Of a stretch of DNA of 64,000 bases, positions 1 through 9,409 are shown piece by piece. How positions within the stretch are numbered: the stretch's first letter is position 1; every line of letters begins with the position of its first letter. The position numbers and the translations under genes are program-made. The stretch spans positions 54,241-118,240 of the forward strand of contig NW_021940931.1 in assembly GCF_004337985.1 (NCBI RefSeq), written 5' to 3'. The DNA is from Pyricularia pennisetigena (lineage: Eukaryota; Ascomycota; Sordariomycetes; Magnaporthales; Pyriculariaceae). The notes under the pieces were generated by a model. It made no database searches. It saw nothing but the letters and a program-made list of their open reading frames with translations, and was not told the origin of the DNA.

Positions 1-217
1 AAGCATTGAGTCAATTACCAGAGCCGAGGACTTTAGGGTAGGAATCCACCATGAATCCCATAGCTTGCTGCTTCCAATCGACGGGATTGACTGCGACGCT
101 GTGGTTGCGAATCAGGACCTGTCCTGGGCCAGGGGATGATATGGGACGCTCTTGTAGAATGAGGTCCTGCCCGAGACCTGGCAGGAGGGCGGCGACGTTG
201 GTCTCATTCTCTGACAT
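1..217 (-). CDS. Medium-chain dehydrogenase/reductase (zinc-type alcohol dehydrogenase-like), N-terminal exon, partial
   Basis: The gene starts at the ATG at 217 on the minus strand and runs off the left edge. The about 66 visible residues form the start of a GroES-like domain: a conserved QVLIRNHSVAVNPVDWK segment followed by PKVLGS. The exon appears to end at position 19, with a donor GTAATTG starting at 18; splicing would leave a G that begins the next codon, as expected for the usual GSD of this family. Without splicing the frame hits TGA almost at once. The family carries out NAD(P)H-dependent oxidoreduction; many fungal members are trans-acting enoyl reductases or quinone reductases. 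The substrate cannot be told from this exon. Family call fairly sure, exact role unknown. Confidence 0.75.
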
Positions 218-325
218 GGTGTGCGCACAAGAGCTGTAGTTTAAAAACCCAAAGTTGTTGCAGACTGATATAAGAAGGTTTGTTGTTCGATTTGATCATG
301 TATATGGCCGAGTGCCATTCATTGC

Positions 326-333
326 TTTATATA
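326..333 (-). promoter_or_regulatory. Probable TATA box of the dehydrogenase gene
   Basis: On the minus strand this reads TATATAAA, about 110 bp upstream of the ATG at 217. The edge of the family A transposon lies only about 50 bp further upstream, so the element replaced or displaced the distal promoter. Confidence 0.45.
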
Positions 334-382
334 CTTCGATCGATCCAAAGATCCGAGCTAGGTGCGGTGCAATGTGGGTCTA

Positions 383-424
383 ACGTTGGGCTCCACATCT
401 CCGACCCCCCTAAAGTCCGGCCCC
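383..424 (+). repeat. Terminal inverted repeat (left) of family A transposon
   Basis: 42 bp matching the reverse complement of 2199-2240 without mismatch by eye. Its inner half holds two similar C-rich boxes (CCGACCCCCCTAAAG and CCGGCCCC), a two-box layout like that of the family B elements. Confidence 0.9.
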
Positions 425-481
425 CTTGAAAAATGTAACGACGAAATACCCCTTTTATAAACCGATTTAAATGTAAACCTA

Positions 482-2116
482 TCAACGCACAATAATACAA
501 TCATTGTCAGGCTCTCCCGGTTCGCTAACCTCTTCTCCATCGTTCAAATCCTCTAAACAGTCCCTATTATTTTCCTGTGCTTCATAAACGTTTTTTTTGC
601 TGACCAAAAGCTCGTTGGGATCCGGAATTACCCTTTTCCTTTTGACCGGCCGTACCGCCTCCAATTTTGCTTTTAACAAACTGATTTTTTGCTGAGCTTC
701 AGCCAATAAGATATCCTTGGTTTCGAAGCTTTTTTGGACTTTTGCAAACAAAAGCCGTGAAGTGGCGTTACTTTTTTCGGACCGGGAAATTTCCTGTAGT
801 TGAAGTCGAATATCTCGGGTCGTTTTAGGGGTTTTCCAAATAAGTAAAGATTGGTCGTTAATTTTTTGGTTTGGGCTTTCCGGTGTTTTATCCCTTTGGA
901 AGCCGTTATTTCTACCTTTTTCGACGTTGGCGTTGCTATTTTCTAATAAAAACGGGTTTAAAAGTGGTTTTGCCAAGTTCACCGGCCATAACCCCGTCGT
1001 ACGCCAACCAGATTGAATGGTTTTTGCTATAAATGCTTTTGATCTGGCTTTTCGATAGCAAAGTAGAAAGTTTCGTTTCCCAACAACCGTTGAACAGCAA
1101 AACTGGTTTACAAATCCCAGGTGACGTCGATAAGCTTCCTTTAACGGCCCAAAAACCGATAAATCCAACGGTTGAAGAACGTGCGACGAATGAGGAGGTA
1201 AATATAAAAGCTGAATATTATTTTGGAGGCAAACAAGCATAAACTCGTCGCTGACGTGTGATCCGTGGCCGTCGAGAACTAATAAACGCTTTTCAGGAGT
1301 TAAAGGTTGGGTATTTGGAATAAACACCTTTTTTAACCATTCGATACCTGTTTCATTATTTGTCCACCCGTTTTCTGTTGCATGAAATTGCCAGGTATCG
1401 AAAGGACTTAAATCAGCTGGAAACCATTGTTGCTGTACGTTTTTCCCCTTAAATATAACGAGGGGAGGTATAACAGCCCCCGTAGCTGATACACATTCGA
1501 TTATGCTCGTCCAACCCCGCGTTCCAGGCTCTTTTCGCTGTAATGGCCGGATTTTATTACGCCCTAACACCAGGCCATTAGATCCTTTGCCTTCCATTAT
1601 ACCTGTTTCGTCCATATTCCAACGGTTGGCCGGTTTTATAGTATCGATAACGGGATTTTTCAAATAGGACCACCAAGATTTAATTACCTCGGTTGTAGCC
1701 CCATTAACCCGGGCATTTTCTATTCGCCGGGGCCTTTGGGTTTTCAAAATTGGATATCGGGCTATAAAACGGCTAACCCAATGTTTCCCAAGGCTTTTTC
1801 TTTCTCCGGCGGCCTGAAGAATTCGTTCCGCAAAATAGCGTAGTTCTTGATGCGTTGGCGGAAGGCCTAACGCGGCCTGCGCAAGTACCCAATCTGCCAA
1901 ATAGGTCTCCTGCTCCTGTGAAAGCCTTTGACAAAATCTTTTCGCTTGTTGAATTGACTGGGCCCCCTTTAAACGATCGTGAAGGGTACTCCGAGGAATA
2001 CCCCATTTTTGCGAGGTTTTGTGAACTGATTTGCCATTTCTTATGTCAGAAATGGCAGCAAGAAGCTGATTTTCAGTGTACTGTTTCATTGGAAAGTTTG
2101 GAGCAAGAATCTTCAA
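482..2116 (-). CDS. Fot1/pogo-type DDE transposase, family A, intact
   Basis: A 544-residue protein with no interruption. Residues about 10-60 form a helix-turn-helix (psq-like, with IPRSTLHDRLKG), followed by a CENP-B-type second DNA-binding region. The catalytic DDD triad is visible: D169 in MDETG, D282 in LVLDGHGSH and D318 in QPLDLSVF, giving the DD35D spacing typical of Fot1/pogo. The C-terminal third is charged and probably coiled coil; it lacks the CCHC knuckle found in the family B transposases of this window. It cuts and pastes the element at TA sites in the nucleus. The ATG at 2116 is taken as the start; an internal Met ten residues later (MKQYTENQ) is a reasonable alternative. The ORF ends about 60 bp from the inner edge of the left TIR. 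Confidence 0.92.
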   Translation of the reverse strand: MKILAPNFPMKQYTENQLLAAISDIRNGKSVHKTSQKWGIPRSTLHDRLKGAQSIQQAKRFCQRLSQEQETYLADWVLAQAALGLPPTHQELRYFAERILQAAGERKSLGKHWVSRFIARYPILKTQRPRRIENARVNGATTEVIKSWWSYLKNPVIDTIKPANRWNMDETGIMEGKGSNGLVLGRNKIRPLQRKEPGTRGWTSIIECVSATGAVIPPLVIFKGKNVQQQWFPADLSPFDTWQFHATENGWTNNETGIEWLKKVFIPNTQPLTPEKRLLVLDGHGSHVSDEFMLVCLQNNIQLLYLPPHSSHVLQPLDLSVFGPLKEAYRRHLGFVNQFCCSTVVGKRNFLLCYRKARSKAFIAKTIQSGWRTTGLWPVNLAKPLLNPFLLENSNANVEKGRNNGFQRDKTPESPNQKINDQSLLIWKTPKTTRDIRLQLQEISRSEKSNATSRLLFAKVQKSFETKDILLAEAQQKISLLKAKLEAVRPVKRKRVIPDPNELLVSKKNVYEAQENNRDCLEDLNDGEEVSEPGEPDNDCIIVR

Positions 2117-2198
2117 AATGCAAGTTCTAAAGTGAAAAATTCGTCTAGATATTTATAAAATAAAACAAAGGGTTGACGTGGCTGAGTAGATATTTTTA

Positions 2199-2240
2199 GG
2201 GGCCGGACTTTAGGGGGGTCGGAGATGTGGAGCCCAACGT
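2199..2240 (-). repeat. Terminal inverted repeat (right) of family A transposon
   Basis: Partner of 383-424. Read on the plus strand it contains an ATG at 2225 that is in frame with the truncated gene downstream, so the TIR could supply a new start codon. Confidence 0.9.
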
Positions 2241-2242
2241 TA

Positions 2243-3181
2243 TGCGGCAATTCCATTGAGCAAGTCGCGGAAGCATATCGGGATTCGGCGAACAAACCAA
2301 GCACTTATCCCGGCCTTGTGCCTCTGGAATCTATGCTTAACGATACGCAAGAAATGGCCCTGGCAAGCTGTTCAGGTGTCTCAGCAAACACCATACCGGG
2401 ATTTTATCTGATGGGAAGCCTCGAAGCCGATATGGGCGAAGAGGCATTGTGGCTACGCCCGGCTACTCCTACTTCCCTCATGGATGGATTAGGCGGCGCA
2501 TTTTCACCATCTGTGCAATGGGACACTTTTTCGCAATCCCTTTACGGACATCCACCCGTTCCTGCCTGGTCTCCACCGATGGCGACCATGACCGGCGAGT
2601 CGAGCTTTACCGTATTGCCTTACAGTAATGCCCCCACTGGGTTCGACCGTTTGGCACCTCAGTGCGCTCCATTCGAGGCGGTTGCGGATTTCAAAGTGCT
2701 CGTCCCTCAGTACCACGATCAGTGGGTGTTAGCATTGGGCTGCGAAACCCTGATCAGGGAAGAGGCCCAGGAGCTTGGTTTCAAAAAGGTCCTCCTATCG
2801 TCCGACTCACTCAAAAAGTCCCCAAACGTCAGCCCTTTACCTGAGATGACAGTCAGTGTGCACGATGTTGATGGCCTACCAAGGCCCCACGACCAGCAAT
2901 CGGAGCCTATTGCCGCGGTTTTAGTCTTCGGCACTCCTTATGACTGGGGCCGGGACTTGCAGGTTGCTTTGGATCATCTTTTTGCAGACAACTTTGCCGC
3001 CCCAGGTCCGGCAAACGGTAGCTCAAGAATCGAAAACGGCACCTACGGTCACTCGTCGAAACTATACTTTAGAAGCCTTTCTTCTGGAAGAGCAGAGTCT
3101 GAGTCTCTATCGCCTCTTGGTGTTGAGGACTTTGTGTGCGCGTTGCAAGCCATCTTGTTGAAGAGAGCCTGGCAAACTTGA
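2243..3181 (+). pseudogene. HAD-like (CECR5-type C-terminal half) protein, 5' end removed at a transposon junction
   Basis: An open frame of 312 residues that begins abruptly at the TA duplication of the family A transposon. The degraded inverted copy at 59112-60190 shows that about 45 residues and the native start are missing here. The last 150 residues (from VADFKVLVPQYHDQW; GFKKVLLSSD; AVLVFGTPYDWGRDLQ) resemble the C-terminal part of CECR5-type HAD hydrolases, by recollection of the family and without a search. The first half (Ser/Pro-rich) is not recognised, and no HAD catalytic DxD is visible. The frame stays open and can be read from an ATG at 2225 inside the TIR (MWSPT...), so a chimeric product is possible. 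Base composition is normal, unlike the RIP-like right copy. Confidence 0.6.
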
Positions 3182-3591
3182 TTTGAAGAGACGGAAAGAT
3201 GATCATGGGTTACTAGCTTTTCAAATTCGATGCGCATCTCTATATGTTATGACGGAAGATCAGGCTTTCAGCCTGTACTGGTACTAAATGATAGGACCGC
3301 AGTCTTAATAACTTTACTCCACTGCTTTTCTCTAATTTGATCTCTGTTCGCCTGTTTCCATACTATTCGAGATTCTTTTTGGTATTAACCCAACTTTAGA
3401 TTTTACTGCTTGCTATTCAAGAATAAAACACTGTAAAGCTTTTTTTTAAACTACGACGACCATACGTACAGCCGGCTGGCCTCTGAAAATAGAGGAAATG
3501 CCAACCGTAATATCCGCCCAGTGCATACGTTAGGCCCGCCACAATAAGCTTGTAAATGACCGCAGTAGCAAGTCGGCCGAAATTCCATCTC

Positions 3592-4468
3592 CTACCGCCG
3601 CTCCAAAGTCAGTTTACCCACCAAACGCTCTTCACGTAGCCTAATCAGGCACTCGTAAGGCTGGCGGCAAAGCGGGCATTTTGACTTGCTCAAGAACCAC
3701 CTTTCTGCACACGCGGAACACATCACATGTCCTTTTTGCTGTCAACCGGGGTTAAATACGAAAGAGCAACTTGACACGTACCGCATTTTGTCACCAGCAT
3801 TTGGGTTTTTTGCTCCAGACAAATTCCGCAATCGGCATTGCGAAAAACTCTGATGCTTGTCATACCATCCGTCTCCGGGTGGTTTTTACACTTCAGCAGG
3901 CATGTTGCCGTAGGGATTTCGCTCCGACAGCGTGAGCGGCACTCGGGACAAATAGGCTACAGAGCGAATTGTTAGCGGGTTTCATACAGTATTTCACGGG
4001 TGGTTCAGCCTACCCCAAAATGCACAAACTTACACATCCGCATACGACAACGAAATAGTCGGCATCCCGAAAAAAGGTTGAGCAGATAGAACATCTAAAA
4101 TCGGTATCGTCCGTAGTCAGGTCAATGACAGGCCGCAGGTTTAAATCCTGCAGGACGCGTTCGAGTTGAGTGCAAGTTTCCGCCTTTTGCTTTGCAACAG
4201 ACAATTGCCGATTTGCTTCTGCGAGCTTGACTTCTAGGTCCCGGTATAGCTGAAACATGAGAGTGGTAAACTGTTGATTGCTGCGTCGGCTGTACTCCAA
4301 ATGGTGGCAGAGGAGTGCTGTTCGATCGTCTAATTGTCTTTGGAACTGTTGTCGCATTCGCTCGACTTGCCCAGTGCTTTCTTCGGCCCGTAGTTGACGA
4401 GCCTGTTCGCCATCTTCCCTTGCGCAGAGCGCGTAGAATGGGGGAAGGCGAACTGTTATATGTTCCAT
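3592..4468 (-). CDS. Double RING-type zinc-finger protein, three exons
   Basis: The model is exons 4468-4034, 3956-3782 and 3731-3592 (introns of 77 and 50 nt, GTAAGT..TAG and GTACGT..AAG), giving 249 residues with no stop. Residues 1-120 are charged and probably coiled coil (QERVLQDLN-like heptads). Two zinc modules follow: CSIC..CGCPICPEC (about 130-155) and a canonical C3HC4 RING, CGIC..KCGHVMCSAC..CPLC (about 187-230). Joining exon 2 to exon 3 at the GTACGT donor is what creates the CGH of the RING, which supports the model. RING proteins of this type are usually E3 ubiquitin ligases; that role is inferred. Its inverted copy at 57807-58683 has an in-frame TAA at codon 45. Intact here, and the only apparently functional member of the pair. 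Confidence 0.8.
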
Positions 4469-5200
4469 AGGCTTTCTTCAAGTGTCTATACCAACCGTTG
4501 GGAACGAAGTTGTAAAAGGTAAAACAGATGGAAGATTGGAGCAGGGTCGGGAGAAAAGGGCTGGTATTTATATTACCAACGCAGCACCTGTGGCACGACA
4601 CTGCTCGCAACTGCCCCCCTGCTGTTCTGGTTGATCAACTCTCCGAAAAAGCCCAATGCCTAATTCCCTGTCACAAGAAGGCAATTAGTAAAACTGTGTG
4701 TTACGGTACAAGTCCAGCGTTTGAACCCTCCACCCGAACTCGAAAACCTATGCTGCAGTAACCTCTACAGCATTTTTTCAGCGACCCAGAAAGATGAAGC
4801 AAGAGGCACGTCTGCATACTAGAGTAATGGACTTCGACATCCAGTTCGGGGCATGCTATTGGGTAAAAGCAGCCATTTGCCGGGTTGTTACCATTGCGTG
4901 CGTGCGGGTTCTGTTGCTTATTACTATCAAAAACTTTTTTTTTCTCTCTTTTTTTCCTGCAGCTTGCCTATCGATCAGGGCCCCCCGCCAAGCAGCTTTG
5001 CAAAAATGCTCGCTGATTGATTAGCGGCAAAACCTCGGCAGAGATTCAGCGGCCTGAAGCCAAGGATGTCTTTGGCAAGTCTCCCTCGTCACACACACAG
5101 ACGGATAAATTTCTCGCCCGCGCCGCAACTTACCGGAATAGGCAGGTAGGAAATGTTGGTCATTTAATCCAAAGCTTCGGATCGTGCCTTTATAATTGCT
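4469..5200. other. Intergenic part of the inverted duplication
   Basis: No gene is recognised. The sequence is well conserved with 57070-57800 although non-coding, and contains T/C-rich tracts (about 4930-4960). It would hold the promoter of the RING gene, which reads leftward from 4468. Confidence 0.5.
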
Positions 5201-5264
5201 GTTATCTGCGCCGAATCTGGACCATTGCATCCCTGACATCTACCACGTGATTCGCCCCGCTTTT

Positions 5265-5520
5265 GTTCAGGCTGTTCAGGCAAAATTCACCCGCGCTCAG
5301 GCTATGTTCATCCTCACTCAGTTGTGGCTCACCTTGTTCAGGGGCTGGTCAGTCGCTGTTCAGGCTGCTCAGGCGTTGTTCAGTGTGTTCAGTCGCTGCT
5401 CAGTCGCTGTTCAGGCTGCTCAGGCGTTGTTCAGTGTGTTCAGTTGCTGCTCAGGCGTTGTTCAGTGTGTTCAGTCGCTGCTCAGGTGTTGTTCACCCTC
5501 ACTCAGTTGTGGTTCAGTCA
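5265..5520. repeat. Degenerate TTCAG/CTCAG satellite
   Basis: About 250 bp built from the pentamer (T/C)TCAG repeated every 8 to 12 bases, with higher-order units such as GTTCAGTGTGTTCAGTCGCT repeated three times between 5377 and 5485. All three forward frames are open for 80 or more codons here only because the repeat lacks stops; this is not coding evidence. It begins within about 70 bp of the end of the inverted duplication. Confidence 0.85.
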
Positions 5521-6337
5521 ACATTCCTTTTTCGGTAATCTAGCAGCTCCTGCAATTGAGCAGTACGTTGGTCCCTAATTTTGACCCTCCAAAACTAGGA
5601 CGAAAATCTGTCTCCATTGTGTCCCAAAACTAGTCTTCCAAAAAATGTCGATCAACAATGGTCCTTGAAAATGGTAGAATGTTCCCAAATAAGTCCAGAA
5701 TCAAGATGTTTTATTTCCGATCTACTAACATTTTTCTTGTTTTTGAAAAGACTTTTTCGGACATTCTTTTGGTTGAAAATAAATTCTTGGTTGAAAAATC
5801 CAACATTTTGACAGAAAGTAACGCAAAAAGTAGCCAGCAAAATGCTGCGTATGGTTAAAATCGATTTTGAGGCGCTTCATACATTGCCTGGTTGCAACAA
5901 ACTTCCTCACGCAAACTCACCTAAAGACCGAGACGGATGTGCCATACCAAGCCGAGGCAGTTTTAACCGATATCCAAGCCCGATCCGAGGCAGGATGAGA
6001 TTAGTAAAATAGGCCACTTCCGGTCACCACCCACAATACAGAAGAAAAGATCCAGGTGTAATTGATCGGTGCTGTATCATATTCTCGATTCTGTTATGTT
6101 CTTTGACGGACATGTACTGGACTGTTGGAAGTGCCCGATATTTTGCTATGTAGAAACAACAAAAATATTTAGAAGCGGCACAGTCCTCATTCCTATGGCG
6201 TGAAATTCACGATCACACACATAGCCAAGTGCCCATTATCCTTGGCAAACATGGACCCAGAAGATTTCAAGGGAGGTTTTCTTTACAATATCGACCCACA
6301 AGGCAGCCAGGTGTAATTTCCCCTGGCCTGCAAGCTG
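5521..6337. other. Stretch without recognisable gene
   Basis: AT-rich sequence with short ORFs on both strands and no recognisable product. It leads into the promoter of the DUF3435 gene. Confidence 0.5.
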
Positions 6338-6344
6338 TATATAA
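6338..6344 (+). promoter_or_regulatory. Probable TATA box of the DUF3435 gene
   Basis: TATATAA about 250 bp upstream of the ATG at 6591, preceding a pyrimidine-rich stretch (6345-6390) typical of fungal promoters near the transcription start. Confidence 0.4.
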
Positions 6345-6590
6345 CCGCTCACTTACCTCCTCATATCTGTCAAATTCTCTTTTTTTATCAATGGCTTCAA
6401 CACGAGATTCTCAAACATTGCGAGCCCTCGTACCTCAACCCTCCAATCTTCCTGGTAATTCTACCAAAATCTCTCTCGTTTCACCAACCACTCCTATCAT
6501 TACCATCACATCCTTCAATATCGCTTTCCACAAGCAGCAGCAGAATTATCCACCTTCTTCTGAGAGTTGAAACCACAGCAATTTGTTACT

Positions 6591-7785
6591 ATGGGCACCA
6601 AAAGACAGAAAACACACGGGGAGGTCGTGATGGAGCGTGCTTCAGCAAACGGGCTTCCAACTGATCTCTCACAAATTAGTGACAATCAATCACGCAGAAT
6701 ACTTCGTGAAAAGACCAAGAAATGTTATGACGACGCGCTTACAACATGGTTCTGGTAAGAAAGCCTTTTGATTTATATTAAAGTGCCTAAAACTGAATAA
6801 ATCTTTTTTTAGTTATGTAAAGTCACAAGGACCTTCGGACCCCCGAGACATGCGAGTTATGAAGCATTTCGTCAAAGCATTGGCCTTGGGGAAAAAAGGT
6901 AAACTTGACAAAGTTCATGGGCGACCGACAGTGGATAGTCTAAGATGCCTTACGCGCCATTTTTGCAATGCGTGGGAACGATACCATGAAGCAAGCATAC
7001 CACCAGAAATAAAACACTCAATGGCATATGTAAGTACTTCTTTGATTCTTTATCAAGTGTTTCGTTCCTTTTTCAAAACATCAAAAAAAGATTTGCTAAT
7101 ATAAATAAAATCCTAATGTTTGTAAGCAGTATATTCAAGGTGAACTAGCAGACGAGCTTGGTCTAAAGAGCCTACGCAAAGAACAAACGTTCCTCACGAT
7201 AGAGAACTTTGTAAAATTGCATCAATTTCTATGGGTCGAAGACTTCCATGACTACGTACATGAGGGGTATCGGGTAGACGACGCCAATCTATTGAACACA
7301 CATTGCTTCAGTTCTGCTAGGGTAGCAGAGTTATGTGGAGCAAAATACAAGGTAGAATGCTCTTTTAGTCCCATATTATCTGATTAAAGCTGATTTTGAA
7401 ATAGGATCTCGTCTTGTTAGTTGGCTGGAAAGACGGAGAGGCTGAGCTTAAGTTGAAAGTACGAAGGGCAATCTGTAAAGGAAAGAACGATAGGCAGTAA
7501 GTCGATCCGCCATCAAATACCCGTAGTGCAATTGCTCATTTTTGCTTAGACCAGAGCATATTATGCCAGAAAGGATATCGTCAAACTCCGGCCCGCCGCC
7601 TCTGTATTCACAACCAATGCTCTTTTGGCTGGCAAACATTATCTCTTCTAAAGTCATAAAAGGGAATCCTTCATTGCAAGAAATCTTGCAAATTGTGCCT
7701 CAAGAGGGCCGAAACCACCGAATCATATCGTTCGCGGATGATCTGAAAGACCATCCAGTCTTTCCCATGTGGACGAAGACTGGTT
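6591..7785 (+). CDS. DUF3435-family tyrosine recombinase-like protein, partial (cut at the N)
   Basis: Five exons are supported by GT..AG sites and frame: 6591-6754, 6813-7029, 7130-7351, 7405-7496 and 7550 to at least 7785; introns are 52 to 100 nt. The joined product (about 310 residues) has the layout I know from fungal DUF3435 proteins: an N-terminal SAM-like region (KKCYDDALTTWF, YVKSQGPSDP), then YIQGELADELGL, the SSARVAELCGAKYKDL segment holding the box I arginine, KDGEAELK, CKGKNDRQ and PLYSQPMLFWLANIIS. DUF3435 includes the captain recombinases of Starship elements, but many members are scattered relics. The second half, with HxxR and the catalytic tyrosine, would lie beyond the N at 7786 and is absent. 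The start at 6591 is the first Met in frame; upstream frames are closed. Confidence 0.72.
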
Positions 7786-7786
7786 N
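7786..7786. other. Ambiguous base N at a junction between two unrelated partial genes
   Basis: A lone N separates a plus-strand DUF3435 gene that stops mid-domain from a minus-strand gene that stops right after HRTAVAQ. Neither gene continues on the other side. This looks like a scaffold join or collapsed gap. Confidence 0.8.
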
Positions 7787-8860
7787 TTGCGCGACGGCTG
7801 TACGGTGGAGTCTGTTCTCGTCATCGTCGAAGACGTCCAAGTTCGGGACGCAGACATGGTAGAGGACCGTCGCGGGATCATCCGGAATATGGAGGAAAAC
7901 GAAAGTTTGTCCTGTGCAAACGTACCCGTGTTTTATGCCCTTGCCAATCATGTAGGAGAAAAGCTGCGTGACCACGGCGGCGGCAAGCGCCTTTGACGCG
8001 AGCACGAAGCCTTCGCAATCTTGGCCAATCACGTCTCGCTTCGGCTCAATTGCGGATGCCAGGCCGGTGACCACCTCGTCCTGACTTAGTTTGTGCGGCG
8101 CTTTGTACTCGATTGCCATTGTCGGGATGTTCGCTCCGTTCGTTGTCCTGTATATGCAGAACTGGTCCGCTCGATTGCCTTTTCCTTTGCTTTTCGCGGT
8201 GCGACGCGGTTTCCGGACTTTGGCCGTTGCAGGTGTCGCACCTGCGACACTGGGCCCAGAGACGGCCATCTGATCGAGAGGTTCGGATAGGCTTTCGTCC
8301 GCCGCGCCGAGGTTCGTGTGGCTTTCGAACGTTACGGTCCCATGCAAGCCGAGGCGCTGTCGCAGCAGTTCGTTCTCGGACACTGCATCGACCAGCTTTT
8401 GGACTGCATTTTCAACGGTGTCACGCTCAAAATGCCGTAGTCCATGCTCGCTGCTAATCGGGCCTATTAAAGAGCGAACGTAATCCACCTGGTGTCGAGA
8501 TGGAAATGTAGGACGGGAGGTGAAGGAAGGATCGGAAAGCAGATTCCATATTTCCTCTTGTTTTGCTGCAAATTCGTCCCATTTAGAAATTCGTGATGGG
8601 TAAACACGGCCGGTAGGATCAGTCGTGTCGCCTTGGGTGGTTAAAGAGCGGTCGGTCAGAACTTGGATGGCAAGACTGAGCGAGTGGCATGCGTCAAGAT
8701 AAGGTTCAATTGCCAGCGGTTGCGATGCCCTGGCGGCCTCTTCCGCCCCTTCGCGTCGGCGCTGCTCTTCTCGGACGCGTTTCTCGGCGTCTTCGGTTCG
8801 GCGTTTGGCTTCTTCGAGCTGTTCACGGAGCTTCCTGAGTTCTTCATCCATATCGGTCAT
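7787..8860 (-). CDS. Coiled-coil fungal protein with IEYKAPHKLS core, partial (C-terminus lost at the N)
   Basis: The ATG at 8860 opens a frame of about 358 residues up to the N. Residues 1-45 form a charged coiled coil (LRKLREQLEEAKRR...). Then come a helical domain (DACHSLSLAIQVLTDRSLTT, DTTDPTGRVYPSR, DYVRSLIGPISSE, RDTVENAVQKLVDA), a basic linker (RKPRRTAKSKGKGNRAD) and a conserved segment FCIYRTTNGANIPTMAIEYK..., with TQLFSYMIGKGIKHGYVCTG and FLHIPDDP. From memory this is a large family expanded in Sordariomycetes, often with a C-terminal kinase-like domain; the IEYK region is reminiscent of PD-(D/E)XK folds, but that is a guess. No function is assigned. Residues translated left of the N (PVFVHMGKTG...) do not belong to it. 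Confidence 0.65.
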
Positions 8861-9409
8861 TGATGGCGGATGTTTGCAGCAAACAAAATTAGGTAGACGG
8901 GTATTCGCAGCAGATCGAACGAGGCTCGTTGCACAGGCAACCTGTATCGGGCCCTGGGTCTGCCTACGTAAGCACTGTTACGGAGACGCAAGCTAAGCTG
9001 CGGACCTGGTCACAAGGTGCCATTTCAGCCACAATTTAGACTGAGCTGGTGGCGCAGACCACTTAAATCCTGGGTTGGTGGATTCAATTTTCAAGTCGGC
9101 CCAACATTTAGATGTACGGTACACCGTACATCACATAGAGGTAAGAAAGGGGTCAGGGCAGACCTCGCTTAGGATTACCAATCAAAAACAATCCAAAAAA
9201 ACAAAAGTTCCCAAACAAACTCATTAAAGTTGGCACGGCCATGAATCCATGGGGGAACCTCAGTATATTAAGCATTACCAACGAAGAATGAGAGACCGAA
9301 ATCCGAACAAAGCCAAAATCTTGGTACTTCTCCTCGACCCAGAATTCGCGACTGTGAGAATCGCTGTAGGTCCAACGCCAGAACGGATAACGGAAACAAC
9401 AAGCTAAGG
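8861..9409. other. Intergenic, with a diverged trace of repeat R2
   Basis: No gene is recognised. Around 9235-9290 the sequence GGGGAACCTCAGTATATTAA resembles the 5' part of the R2 repeat (see 28889), suggesting an old diverged copy. Confidence 0.4.

Larger units (their letters stand above)
383..2240 (-). mobile_element. Fot1/pogo-type DNA transposon, family A, complete copy
   Basis: A 1858 bp element bounded by perfect 42 bp terminal inverted repeats (383-424 and 2199-2240) that begin ACGTTGGGCTCC, with TA duplications at 381-382 and 2241-2242. It contains one transposase ORF that fills most of the length, on the minus strand. TA target, short TIRs and a DD35D transposase place it in the Tc1/mariner superfamily, pogo/Fot1 group. 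Perfect TIRs and an open ORF suggest a recent or still active copy. A second copy in the opposite orientation starts at 63908. Confidence 0.93.
2243..5200 (+). repeat. Left arm of a 3 kb inverted segmental duplication
   Basis: This stretch is repeated in reverse at about 57070-60060. It carries the HAD-like gene and the double-RING gene in the same relative order and spacing; the RING gene spans exactly 877 bp in both arms. The left arm has the open reading frames, the right arm has mostly C-to-T/G-to-A changes. The left arm ends at a transposon on one side and just before the TTCAG satellite (about 5200) on the other. Confidence 0.9.

Noticed and set aside
5265..5520. CRISPR-like array
   Set aside because: Repeat units are short, degenerate and without spacers of fixed length, and the organism is a fungus.
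5196..5578. Three overlapping plus-strand ORFs rich in Cys/Ser/Gln
   Set aside because: Produced by the TTCAG satellite, which has no stops in any forward frame.
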